Positions 49,424 to 59,995 are shown, counted from the stretch's first letter. The stretch is 64,000 nucleotides of DNA from Zanthoxylum bungeanum (GCA_019454045.1 SKCR01035582.1:16469-80468); one strand, 5' to 3'. The notes: generated from the sequence alone by a model not told the origin. Translations and numbers: made by a program.

Positions 49424-50317
49424 GGCGAGTTCAGTGGAGGCTTTAATAAGCCTAGGGCCGAACCTAGTGCCAATGGTAAAGAGGCTGATAAACCGAGCAA
49501 AACTAGACCAAAACCTGAGGGTACAACTACTAGAACTAAGGATGTAAATTGTTTCAAATGTTTGGGCATGAGACACTATATTTCACAATGTCCCAAAAGG
49601 CGTACCTTAGTGATTGATAAAAAGAGTGGAGAGGTGTACTCTACCGATAGTGAGGTTGAGGAGGAGATGTCGGAGTTGGAGGATGCTAGTGACCATGATG
49701 GATCTGCATACTTGCCGAATAACTTATCCTTAGTTGTCAAGCGTGCTTTGAGTGCACATGTTGTAGAGGATGAAAGTGTGCAGCAGAGGGAGAACATATT
49801 CCATACTAGGTGCCGTGTGAATGGCAAGTGGTGTAGTATGATCATAGATGGGGGCAGTTGTACTAATGTTGCTAGCACAGCTTTGATTGAGAGATTGGGG
49901 TTGAGTTGCTTGAGACACCCGAAGCCTTACAAGTTGCAGTGGTTAAATGATCGTGGGGAAATAAGTGTGACAAAGCAGGTATTGTTGAGCTTTACCATTG
50001 GGCCATACAAAGATTATGTCCTATGTGATGTGATACCGATGCATGCAGGACATATTCTTTTGGGAAGACCGTGGCAGTTTGATAAGAAGGTTATTCATGA
50101 TGGGTTCAAGAACAAGTACTCTTTTCAGCATAAGGGAAAATCATTACATTATACCCACTTACACCTGCAAAAGTCCATGAAGATCAGGTTAAGTTGCAAC
50201 TTGAGCTTAACAAAGAGAGAGCGAATGGAAACACCACCTTGGGTGAGACTAGTGAGAGTGATTTATCTGGTGAGAAAAATACGGCCAAGGCTGTGGGAGT
50301 TCCCAAGAGGAATGTGA
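49424..50317 (+). pseudogene. Zinc knuckle and aspartic protease of the second gypsy element
   Basis: In the frame that continues after the shift, a CCHC knuckle CFKCLGMRHYISQC (C-x2-C-x4-H-x4-C) lies at about 49551-49593. The protease domain includes CSMIIDGGSCTNVASTALIERLGL, with DGGS as the active-site motif where D-S/T-G is usual, and GHILLGRPWQFD. The frame is open until 50317, then another shift is needed (50194-50445) to reach RT. Confidence 0.83.
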
Positions 50318-50445
50318 GTGCACGTGAGGAGGAAACAAAAGGAAGAGTTAAAAAGAGTTTCTACATGGGTGAGGGTGAAGCGAGGAAAGCGTTCAAGGCT
50401 AGCAAGCTCATGCTATTGTTAGTCTATAAGGAGTCTTATATTTAA

Positions 50446-51153
50446 TTTACTAACACTGACCCTTTGCTTCATGTGTCTATTTTATCCCTTTTGTAGGATT
50501 ATAGTAACGTACTGACAGAGGACATACCTAGTGGGCTTCCATCCATTAGAGGTATTGAGCACCAGATAGACTTCATACCTGAGACAGTCATTCCTAATAG
50601 ACCAGCTTATAGGAGCAAGCCCGATGAGACAAATGATCTACAAAGGCAAGTACGAGATTTGATGGACAATGGGTATGTAAGGGAAAACATGAGTCCTTGT
50701 GCAGTACCAGTGCTTCTAGTTCCTAAGAAAGATGGGACGTGACGTTTGTGTATTGATTGTCGAGCTATCAATAATATTACGATAAAGTATCGTCACCCCA
50801 TTCTTAGATTAGATGACATGTTGGATGAATTGCATGGTTTCAAATTTTTTAGTAAGATTGATTTAAAGAGTGGATATCATCAAATTCGCATGAGAGAGAG
50901 AGATGAGTGGAAAACTGAATTTAAGACTAAGTATGGCTTGTTTGAATGGTTAGTTATGCCATTTGGTCTTTCAAACGCACTTAGCACATTTATGAAATTG
51001 ATGAATCATGTTATGCGTGCATTTTTAGGTAAGTTTGTTGTGGTTTATTTTGATGACATCTTAGTTTACAGTAAAATAGTAAATGAGCATGTTATGCATT
51101 TGAAGCATGTTCTTGATGTGTTAAGGCAGGAAAAACTGTATGCTAACTTTTGA
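50446..51153 (+). pseudogene. Reverse transcriptase N-terminal half of the second gypsy element, truncated
   Basis: Reading from 50501: DYSNVLTEDIPSGLPSIRGIEHQIDF, PNRPAYR, VLLVPKKDGT, then a TGA where Trp is expected (about 50741). It continues [43 protein letters not shown] and the active-site box [12 protein letters not shown]. The reading stops at KLYANF, so thumb, RNase H and integrase are lost. The join at 51153 carries a copied 17-base segment. Confidence 0.88.
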
Positions 51154-51849
51154 TGTGTTAAGGTAGGACATTCCCTTGTGATCAAGTGTTATAACTGGCT
51201 CGGGGTCGGGTTATGATCCTCCGAGGCCCCATTATGTTTGTTGGTGCGGGGTTGGAGCCTCTCCCCCATGGCTAGATGCTGATTGGAATAAGAAGGAACA
51301 TTCTCTTATGACCCAATTCTGTTTGGAAGATGGCGGAAAATTTGACTAATTGTCAAAAAATGGAAGCTAGCCCTCGGGGTCTACTCAGACAGACAACAAA
51401 CAAAGAAAAGATAAGAAACAAATACATTTAATTTCACAAGTTAACAATGTTTGATACAATGGGCCCCCTCAGAGTCACCCATACCAAAATGTACCACATA
51501 AAAAAATTAAAGCTAATTAAGTTGGAGGGGTTTCGGTCTCAGCAGCGGCATCAGAAGCCTCAGGCTCAGGAGTAGTGATATGATTCTCTGGCTCGAACTC
51601 ATGAATTATAACTTGGACCTCTGGCTCTGGTATGGCAGTAGAGGTTTCAGGGGTAAGCTCGGTCATTAGGATCTCAGGCCCAACAGTGGAAGTTAGGACC
51701 TCAGGGTCAGCAGTGTCAGTGACAGGCTCATGGTCAGTTGATGGGCCGAGAAACCCAGTAATCGGAAGTACCATGGACACTGGTTCCGGTACTTATATAG
51801 GCTTGGGGTTTTGGAAGATCTATCTTAATGCATCATCTTCAGTTATTTC
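51154..51849 (-). pseudogene. Fragment of the PF04195-like element: repeat unit and ORF tail, minus strand
   Basis: About 51170-51300 is the reverse complement of the 130-base repeat at 38195-38935. 51440-51490 matches the sequence after the ORF stop at 37818, reversed. The minus frame 51517-51780 is the acidic, proline-rich C-terminal tail (EPE, PETSTAIPEPE), homologous in position to 37722-37817. The fragment ends at 51849 where a copia LTR starts. Confidence 0.7.
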
Positions 51850-53440
51850 TGTTAGGGTTGGTGCTTGGAGTGCCAATCCGGATCGTATTTATGTTTGATT
51901 CATGAATACGAACAATGCTTTTTTCCATAATATTACTCATTTAATGATAGCACCTCTTATCTTTTATATACATATTCGATCTAATTACGATTATATATCT
52001 AATTATGATTAGATTGAAACTAAATCTGATTTAGTGATACTTGTATATTAGACAAAGACCGTAGGATTTACAATGTAGTGTGCAGTTACAACGTAATTTG
52101 TAATTGACATTGGGAAACGTCACTATAAGTTGTATATCCTTAAATAAAGTTCCTGGTCAAGATTTACTAACACGGGTCGGTTAGTAAAATCTGCTGAGAC
52201 CAGTACATGTCGTATATCGTGACTTGGTCCGATGGTTTATCCCAATGAACCATGAGTCTTAGGAGACTCGTATAGAATTGTATGTGTTTATTTGATAAAC
52301 ACTGAACGACTCACTGAAGATTTCCTAATAGATGGTACACCAACGTCAATAGGAATCTTCTCGAATTGAGTGAGCATAGTGGTCCTTTGACTTGAGATAC
52401 CACAGTGGATATATGAGTTATCCTCCACACTTTGATGGTAGTCACATCACCGATCTATTTAGATCAGACCTCCACCGTTTGTTGGGTGTGGACTGATGCT
52501 CATGATATCCAGTGTGTATCAAGATAGAATCCGCCAGTCCTGTATACATGGCATATGTATCCTACACGTGTTTACAATCTAGTAAATCCATGACCGTGGT
52601 ATAACTTCAGAAGCAAATTCCGAGTGTTATTTAGATATCATAAATTTGAAAGTCGACTATAGTATACCATAAGGATTTGACGTTTTTATCTATATCCCAA
52701 ATATAATACGGATAGCCTGTGACAGAGGGATTATACGTATGCAATGACCTCGACTTGCATAGTTTAGCGAGATTATCCGTGGTCGTCATAATTCTTGAGT
52801 GGGTGAATTATGGACACAAAATTGGATTTCGTGATGGATAAACCTAAACTTAGATAGTCCTACAATATGAAGTGTACTCGTTGAGCACTTGGACAACGCA
52901 TTATGAATAATACAGATTATTCATAATACTTCATCGGATTAAATGAGTTAATTCGAATCGTTTAAACGGTTAAACGAAAATAGATGCATATGGGCATTTT
53001 TTGGTTAATCGTAATTATTGTGTATTTGTATTTGATACATGCCATTTCTATACGCATTTTATTTAATGTAAATAAAATACATATGGATTAATAATTATAT
53101 TAATTAATTATTTAGTTATTTAAATGTTAAATATTTAAATGATTATTATATATATATATATTTCATAATTGTTATGGAATATATGTTTAATTATTATTGG
53201 TTACACTTGGCATTAAATTTAATGTTAAAGTTTTAAATTTGATTTTTGACTAATTTAAATTTAAATTTAATTTAATTAGATAATTTTCATTTGTGATAAT
53301 TGTTATCACACATGCTTATTATTAATTGGTAACATGTGGCATGATTTATTAATTTGATTTTGGATCAAATTAATTTTTCCAAAAATGACATAAAAAACCC
53401 CCCACAAAGTCGGCAATGAGCTTTTTAACAAATATACCCC
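51850..53440 (+). mobile_element. 5' LTR of a copia family 2 element, plus strand, 3' end deleted
   Basis: It starts TGTTAGGGTTGGTGCTTGGAG and is collinear with the reverse complement of 9593-11516 and 28617-30549, and with 26276-28567. It stops about 700 bases short of a full LTR near 53440 and runs straight into pol-derived sequence. The left flank is atttc (51845-51849). Confidence 0.85.
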
Positions 53441-55049
53441 CACATCTTATATAATTAATAAGATGAAATGACCCTGAGATATCTTTCATATAAGTTTAGT
53501 AGGATGTCAGAATCATTTACAAAAGTATTTGATACTTAATGAATCTGTTGTTTTTTTATTGAAGAAAATTATCCTATAATTTATAGTGGGAGCGATATTT
53601 GATATCGATTTCAGAAATTACCATTGAACCATAGATCTAAGATTGTTCATAGCTTACTACGATAAAGTTTTGAACTTGATTAAGCTTTCGTTATGAATAG
53701 TTCATAAAATGTGAAAATTGTTTGCTCAGCAAATGAGCTAATTAAAGGTTTGACCTTTACAGTATGACAGTGAGAAAAGTTTTACTTAGTGATCTATTGT
53801 AGATTATGAGGAAACTTGTCTTTAGTTTTATTGATTGAACAATTAAATATCTATTGGTTAATATTGATATTAAACTATGTATTTTGGCTAAAGAATGTAA
53901 AGTGGCATTCCTGGATGGTTTCTTCGAATGAGAGATCCATTGTGATTTCTTTGTTTAAAGAGTTCATTCTAGAATGGCCCTAGAGTTTGTATTCTGATGA
54001 AATTACAGTTTGATATACTAGCTTATAGAGCCTATTATAGACTCAGGTGATATTTTCCGAAATATGTGTTCTCTAATTTTGATACAGTCAGATTTTCTGA
54101 TTTTATCAAAGCATAGAGAATACATATATGATAGTAGGAGCGTACAAATTTCTTTCTAGTGTTATATATCGTAACCACATTATCATTATTAATGTAATAA
54201 TGAAATGTTTGTGAGGTAAAAGGTTTACCTAAGTCTTCTTTTCTTCGTGATAGCAGTTGGAGTAGTCTCTGTTATATTTTATATAAAGTTTCATATATGA
54301 TATAAAACTAAGAGACTTATGAGATACTCTCATTAGTCGTGCATTAGATATGATCTAATAAGGGACACAATAAAATTATCTGTGTGACGGTTAGTATAAC
54401 TGTTTGAAGGTTAGTATGTCTCTTGAATATAATATTTATCTTTCGTAAAAGATGATTCCTTAGTCGAAAGAGAAATTGATTAGAATGTCTAATCAATCTT
54501 ATGCATCATAGGATGATGGCATAACGAATACTACATTATGTACGAATAAAGATATCAATTTAATCATAATTGTTACGAGTTATTTTGATATGTTGTAGAC
54601 CATAGGATATGTCTTGAAACATGTTCTTTGTTATCTTTGAGATATTAAGAACGAGTTTCTTATTCATGGAGAATATAATCCTTAACCATTATGGTCAGAT
54701 TAGTTTTGACTCTAATTATGATGTTAGATGGTCTACGTCATATAAAGTTAGAAAAGATGCAGTGGGAGTGTCACCGTTGATTATACTGAATCAGTAGAAT
54801 TAGTTGTAACTTATGAAGTATTGACTTATGAAGTTGCATAGTGACCTTATAGATTAGAAGTTTTGATATAAGTATTGTGTTTGCGGTTGTCTACATAGTA
54901 TTTTGTATTTGATCTCTAAATACATAGACAACTTTATAGCTATAGCACAATATCGATATCGTATCTGAGTCATATTGATGTAGAACTTGGGTTATATGAA
55001 ATATGAATGATGATGATTAAGGGAAATGATTTGGTTTGTTGAACAAACT
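53441..55049 (+). pseudogene. Degenerate 3' part of copia family 2 pol, joined directly to its LTR
   Basis: This matches the reverse complement of about 11650-13290. No long open frame remains. The primer site, Gag, protease and integrase are all missing between LTR and pol, so an internal deletion of several kb has joined them. The sequence is cut at 55049 by the Athila-like LTR. Confidence 0.8.
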
Positions 55050-55934
55050 TGACCGGTGCTTACACACGCGTATAACGCAAGCGCATATATCGTTCAAGTA
55101 GTATAAAAAGTATCGATCACACGAGGACTTAATACCTAATCTATTAATTTTATGAGGTCAAGTGATTACTAGTATCTAACATGTTATTTGATTGATTTGA
55201 AATGGTGATGATTCTAAATTTAAAAACAAGTAAATAAAATTGCGTAAAAGTAGGTTGAGAAAAATTCAAATTTATAAAACTATCTAGGGTTGTGATTTCT
55301 TCAAATATCATTTTAAAGATGAAGTGGTTATCTTAAAGTTGGGTAAAATATTGATTTATTAACCTGGAACACTAAATTATGTAAAAGCCTCTTCCGATGG
55401 TCAATTACAAATACCCAGTATAACCCAATTGAACCATATGTCTATGTCAACCAAATTACCTGGATTCATTAAGATTAAGTTCCAATATGGCTACCCCCGC
55501 CCGACAGGTATATTTCTATCATGTAAGGAAATCTATTAAAGGGTTATCTATCCTCAAGGAAGATCGTGGGCTATTGAGTCTAAGGTCTTAACCTAAAATC
55601 CCTTTTCCAAGTTCATTTTAAGTTTACCTAATCAATTTTATTAATGGCCAGTTAATTAAAAAGAATTAAGATTAAGGCTCAATAAATAAATCTTTATATT
55701 ACCCAAACTATAATCTAACCCCTTATAAACCGGTGATATTAGATTTCATCACAACCCTAGATAACTAACTTAGTTACGACACATAGCTAGGGCTGGTAAA
55801 AACTGAAAAGACATAAAATAAATGCTGAAAAATAAATTGCAATAAAATAAAATACTAAGGTAAAAGGAATTAACTTCTACTATTTACTATTTAGATATCT
55901 CCCTTAATATAATATATTAACTTGTGATAATTTT

Positions 55935-56170
55935 ACCAACCATCCATATAGGCGGTAACCTGATTAAGTCAAATTAAGTCCAGCCAGCCATTAAGGTAAC
56001 AATATTTGTCCATAATCCAGCCATATAGGCGGAACCAAAATAAACCTGCCATATAGGCGGTAAGAAAATTTAATTACCAACCGACCAATCTGGCGGTATA
56101 CTTACTTAGTCAGGTTTAACCAGATTAAAATGAATAGCCAATCGACCAATATGGCGGTATCCTCATTAAG
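55935..56170. repeat. Variable repeats inside LTR B
   Basis: About five variants of a unit with CCAxCCATATAGGCGGTA or CCGACCAATxTGGCGGTA recur, with AAGTCAGxTT spacers. They correspond to the three units at 41424-41570 on the other strand. The unit has expanded and diverged here. Confidence 0.8.
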
Positions 56171-56474
56171 TCAGATTTTAAATAGTTTATATATTATATT
56201 TAAGGGAGATTAATCTAAATAGCAATAGTAAAAGAATTACCTTTCACCCTAGCAGGGAGAAGTTACCTCCTCATGGTTGAATAGTAAAACTGTAAAAGTA
56301 AAAATAAAAATAAATTACTATTACTATTACAAAAAAGTAGAATTACTATTACTATTACAGAACGTAATTAAAATTAATTACAAAACTGAAATTTAAAGAA
56401 ACTAAGAAGAGAACTCCCTATTTACATCAGAGAATTCAGAGAGAATGGTACATCGGAAACTGAAATTTCGAGCT

Positions 56475-56485
56475 GAATTTATAGG
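56475..56485 (-). promoter_or_regulatory. TATA box of Athila-like LTR B
   Basis: Minus-strand CCTATAAATTC is at the place that matches 41165-41175 in LTR A. It would serve minus-strand transcripts from this LTR. In the missing 5' LTR the same box would drive the element. Confidence 0.7.
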
Positions 56486-56572
56486 CGTCGATGGGGTCTC
56501 CGCGTCGCGACGTGAAAGACTTTGCGCGTCACGACTCGCTCAATATGTTGCATGGCTTGTGGAGGTGACGAC

Positions 56573-56890
56573 ACGTGGCAATCTGGATAAGGTGATAAGG
56601 TGACACGTGGCAAGGCGGCTACAACTCAATGATTATGCTGACGTGGCGATGATGTGACAATGACGTGGCGATGTGGATTGTCGGCACCATAGGATTACGA
56701 CATGTGGCATGTTGCGATTGGTTGATGATGACGTGGCGGCGACGTGGCAAAGTTGACTTGGTCTTCTGCTGAAGTGGCGATGACGTGGGATGACACGTGG
56801 CAACACGTGGCGATGGCGATTGTCGGCATCATAGGATGATGACACGTGGCACTGTGCATGTTAGCAGATCGGCTGTGATGTTGACACGTG
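56573..56890. promoter_or_regulatory. Array of eleven ACGTGG cores (G-box/ABRE-like) upstream of the TATA box
   Basis: ACGTGG occurs at 56573, 56605, 56641, 56663, 56731, 56742, 56783, 56795, 56805, 56844 and 56885, many as CACGTGGC. On minus these lie about 90-410 bases upstream of the TATA box. ACGT-core elements bind plant bZIP and bHLH factors, and CACGTGGC is the ABA-response type. The units sit in a loosely repeated GATGACACGTGGC context, so the array may have grown by local duplication. Confidence 0.75.
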
Positions 56891-57196
56891 GCAGGCGCAC
56901 GTTAGTAAAGTCAAACTTATCTGATTCTTATACGTTGACCTGGCACACGTTAGCACAGAGCGGCGAACGTTAGGCGTCACGACGCCAAGGACTTGAGCGT
57001 CGCGACGTTGAAAATTACCAAAATGCCTTTTTGTCCAATTTTCACTGTTTTGCTCCAAATCACCTTCAGAATGTCCTGAAACTTTATTTATCTACAAAAT
57101 AACACAAAACACATCAAAATATTCACAAAACTCAAGAAACTATACAAAATATTAGGTTAAATGAGTTGGAAATAGTGATAGATTTACCACTCATCA

Positions 57197-57209
57197 CACC
57201 CCCAAACCT
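57197..57209 (-). other. Polypurine tract of Athila-like element B
   Basis: Minus-strand AGGTTTGGGGGTG abuts the LTR start at 57196. A similar string, AGGTTTGGGGGAGG, lies at about 58422-58437 after the LOG-type gene, next to the gacattggggacaatgtc motif, and may be an older or second tract. Confidence 0.85.
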
Positions 57210-58515
57210 AACATTTTGTTAGTCCTCGAGCAAAACACAAAATATCATAAACAAATCTAAGCTACTTTCGTAGGGATCACAGTTGCATTTGCGTATGCAA
57301 CAAGCCTTTAAACCCCTAGGTGTCCCTAGTGGACGAGTTGTAGTCTCGTGATGGTTTACAACAATGATACCCACAAACATTTTATAAAAGTAAAAAGGTA
57401 GTGAAACTAATGCACACAAAAGAAAAAAGACAAGAGAAAAGAGAATAAAGAAGTTAGTGACTAATCAGGTGAAACTTCTACTCCAAGTTACTAGTTGTTT
57501 TGTTTCTTTTTAAATTACCGAATAAATAAATTCTCCGATTATATTTACCATTCTCCATATACACAGCCAGCATAATATTAATCAACTCATTTTTTGCCCA
57601 CAACAGTCACAAGTGTAGTTGATAAGAGAGTAATATTTTTGCCCTAAAGTTTTATCAGAATTCACACCTTTTTGCAGGATTTGGAATAAATTTTCTGATT
57701 TTTCTGATTTTTTCTTTGATTTTTGATTTTATATTTTTATTTATATACAATATCTTCCGTCTATGTAGCGAGCTTTGGGCCGGTGGCTCCCAAACCAGTT
57801 GGCTTTAAGGCACCAGGTGTTAAGACACCCCTACAGACTTAATTACTCAGACTTCAGATATATATATATATATTTGCAACATCCTTGATCTATGTAGCGA
57901 GCTTTGGGCCAGTGACTCCCAAACCAGTTGGCTTAGGGCACTAGTGTTAAAACACCCTTACAGACTTAATAACTCGGATCTCATACGTTTTTTTTACTCC
58001 ATCACTTTTTTAGATGCTTCCTCCAATTAAACTAGAGCACTGAATATTACAAACTTTTCAATTACAGCTCATGTCCGTATGTTACTATGCAAGTTGATAA
58101 TATCTGCCAACTGAGCATAAGAAGATCCATTTTAGTCAGTTTTATGGAGAATTTTCAAATTAAATAATTTAAAAGGAAATAAACAAAAATTAACTTGTTT
58201 CGAAAATGGGTTGAAATACGTATCAAGAGTGGAAACTCCTTACACAGCTATCTCTTACCAATTTCACCTTTTTAGTCAAAATAAAAACACAAAAAAATGC
58301 AAAATATTTTTGTAATTTTTGAAAAATTTTCAATTTTTTTTTGTATTTTTCGAAATTTTTTTGACTAAAAATAAAAACAACACACAACTAAAAACAAGAT
58401 ACTAATCAATTAATTCCCTCCCCCAAACCTAAATGAGACATTGTCCCCAATGTCTTAGACAGTAGAAGAAGAGTTTAGAAAGTGGTACATGATTAGCTGA
58501 AATTCTAAAGGAAAA
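57210..58515 (-). other. 3' untranslated region of element B with a 90-base duplication
   Basis: No protein is seen. A block starting ctatgtagcgagctttgggc is present at 57761-57852 and again at 57890-57977, with a few differences and 129 bases apart. A/T homopolymer-rich stretches lie at 57690-57750 and 58310-58380. The frame at 57219-57419 has no motif. The region from 58400 to 58515 carries the second polypurine-like string and the short inverted motif gacattg...caatgtc. Confidence 0.7.
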
Positions 58516-59169
58516 TTAAAGGTTAAGATCCAGATTAATCTGATGCCTCTTACCACGATCGTTCTCGGACCAATTTATCTTTGAAATGATAGGGTCAATT
58601 TGTGGTTCATAGGCTAAGATTTGGTCAATTAGATCCGGAGCAGTTCTGGTAGTAAAGAGGAGTTCTTTCATAGGTTTTGTCACGAACCCATTTCTCTGGG
58701 CATCATCAAGAAATACACAAAGAAAATCATAATATCCTTCAATGTTGTACAATCCAAGCGGTTTCTGGTGTATGTTCAAGTTTGCCCAAGATAACACTGT
58801 AAAAATTTCCTCCAATGTACCCAAGCTACCTGGCAAAGCAATAAAAGCGTCAGCACGGTTAATCATTTCTACCAGTCGTTCATACATACCTGGCACAATT
58901 AATTCTTCTCTGTTTGACGGTCCAATAAGATTTTCCTCCGCCAAGGGTTTTGGAATGATTCATAAGACTTGACTGCCCCCTTTCTGTACGGCCTTTGAAA
59001 CGATCCCCATAAGGCCAAGATTTCATCCGCTATATACTAAGTGCATATTTCTTGCAGCTAAGAATCGACCCATTTCCTGTGCTGCTGCTACGTATTGTGG
59101 TTTAACACCAACACTTGTACCGCAAAACACACAGATGTTTTCAACTCGTCTTCTTGAAGTGGCTTCCAT
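58516..59169 (-). pseudogene. LOG-type cytokinin riboside 5'-monophosphate phosphoribohydrolase, captured in retrotransposon B
   Basis: One continuous minus frame of 217 codons, ATG at 59169 to TAA at 58516, has two internal TGA stops at codons 49 and 70. The start is ENICVFCGTSVG and VYSG*NLGLMGIVSKAV is the glycine-rich nucleotide site. Arg98 lies in GMYERLVEM. The catalytic motif is PGSLGTLEE at 113-121, where the family has PGGxGTxxE, so Gly115 is Ser while Glu121 is kept. The C-terminal half WANLNIHQKPLGLYNIEGYYD is typical of plant LOG/'lysine decarboxylase-like' proteins. The family releases active cytokinin bases from their nucleotides. Plant LOG genes normally have several introns and this copy has none, which points to capture from mRNA. 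Both stops sit where Gly is expected (GGA to TGA). From the TTG at codon 76, 142 codons remain open. Confidence 0.85.
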
Positions 59170-59422
59170 GTTTTACTCTGGATGTCTTCAAAAGTGCAAT
59201 GATGAGTTGAATTTATAACATCTGAAAAGGGTGAGTAAAATAATAGCACTAGTACTTGCCAAATGACAATTATTAGTTAACAGTAAAATAAATCATGATA
59301 GTAAAAAAAGGTATGGATCCTGTCGGAGAAAATAAAAGAAAACAACAAAACAAATCACAATTATTAGACAAAGAGATATAATATGTACAAGAAACTTAAC
59401 GGCTTGATTGACGTCTATGCGT
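59170..59422 (-). other. Spacer between accessory ORF and LOG-type gene, with acceptor-like sites
   Basis: On minus, ACCCTTTTCAG|A lies about 55 bases before the LOG ATG, and TTTTCTCCGACAG|G lies near 59317. Both have a T-rich run and AG, as plant 3' splice sites do. No frame of its own is visible. The sequence before the second site (to about 59400) still aligns with element A. Confidence 0.5.
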
Positions 59423-59603
59423 CAGGGACAAGTTTCCCATCCAATTTTCTTATAAATTGGAAAACATGGTCTTTTTGAGTCAGATTCCCGAGACTTAACT
59501 GTTGTCTTTCCTTTTGGAATTGTGTATGTAATTTGCGAATGGCTATATGAACATATCCACTGGAATTCGTCTCAAGAGTCGAAGATATATCATCTAAAGA
59601 CTC
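59423..59603 (-). pseudogene. In-frame conserved extension beyond the accessory ORF stop
   Basis: After the TAG at 59604-59606 the same frame stays open for about 60 codons (ESLDDISSTLETNSSGYVHIAI ... GKLVPDA) to a TAG at 59423. The plus-strand element shows the homologous continuation after its own stop, two codons off. Either the ancestral protein was longer, or the second part is reached by readthrough or another transcript. Confidence 0.6.
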
Positions 59604-59963
59604 CTAACTCAAGCCATCCCTAATGAATTTAATTTTGTCTTCGCGATTATCAGACACCATTCCTAAAGAACGACAACGAGTGTTGCAATTCCAACGTGCA
59701 CATTTGTAACAAACACCCATTTGCTTAGCTCTGCGTTTCTTTGCATAGGTGATTCTTCCAAAACCAGGTAAATAAGAATTACAAGACTCAGAATACTCAC
59801 CTGCTAATCGGACCCGTGCTTCGATTACCCAACGAATAACAGTATGAATACCTTTGATCATCAATAGTCTCATCCGTTCCAAGCGAGCTTTGTAAACTTT
59901 CATCAGAGATTTTTGAGGGAGAGAAGGAAATTGCTTGTGAAGATTTGCGAGAACTTCTTCCAT
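59604..59963 (-). CDS. Accessory ORF B: cysteine-rich, plant-virus CRP-like protein
   Basis: A 119-residue intact frame with ATG at 59963 (the longer upstream frame starts at GTG and includes the splice-site region, so this ATG is chosen). It has a basic helix-rich N-terminus (YKARLERMRLLMIKG), TYAKKRRAKQMG at 72-83, cysteines 85, 88, 93 and 97, and IKFIRDG near the end. The pattern resembles carlavirus-type cysteine-rich nucleic-acid-binding proteins. It lies between integrase and the LOG-type gene, in sense with both. An acceptor-like site stands about 20 bases before the ATG. Its frame is open in both retrotransposon copies. Function is inferred only from resemblance. Confidence 0.72.
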   Translation of the reverse strand: MEEVLANLHKQFPSLPQKSLMKVYKARLERMRLLMIKGIHTVIRWVIEARVRLAGEYSESCNSYLPGFGRITYAKKRRAKQMGVCYKCARWNCNTRCRSLGMVSDNREDKIKFIRDGLS

Positions 59964-59979
59964 CCTGAAATGACTTAAC

Positions 59980-59995
59980 CTGTAAAAACTAAACA
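59980..59995 (-). promoter_or_regulatory. Acceptor-like splice site before accessory ORF B
   Basis: On minus a GTGTTTAGTTTTTACAG|GTTAAG-like sequence sits about 20 bases before the ATG. It is the counterpart of 47955-47972 in element A. The AG and T-rich run are kept although the exact bases differ (CTAG versus ACAG). Confidence 0.5.

Larger units (their letters stand above)
55050..57196 (-). mobile_element. 3' LTR of Athila-like element B, minus strand
   Basis: On minus the 2147-base LTR starts TGATGAGTGG at 57196, directly after a polypurine tract, and ends GGTCA at 55050. It matches LTR A (40692-42446) at both ends and around the TATA box, but it is longer through extra repeats (55935-56170) and a G-box-rich block (56570-56890). 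The flank aaact (55045-55049) is the expected target duplication; its partner lies beyond the window. Small frames within (56633-57058) are LTR shadows. Confidence 0.9.

Noticed and set aside
58422..58437. The polypurine string after the LOG-type gene as the true LTR border
   Set aside because: The sequence to its left does not match LTR A. The match to the LTR start begins only at 57196, so the functional tract is at 57197-57209.
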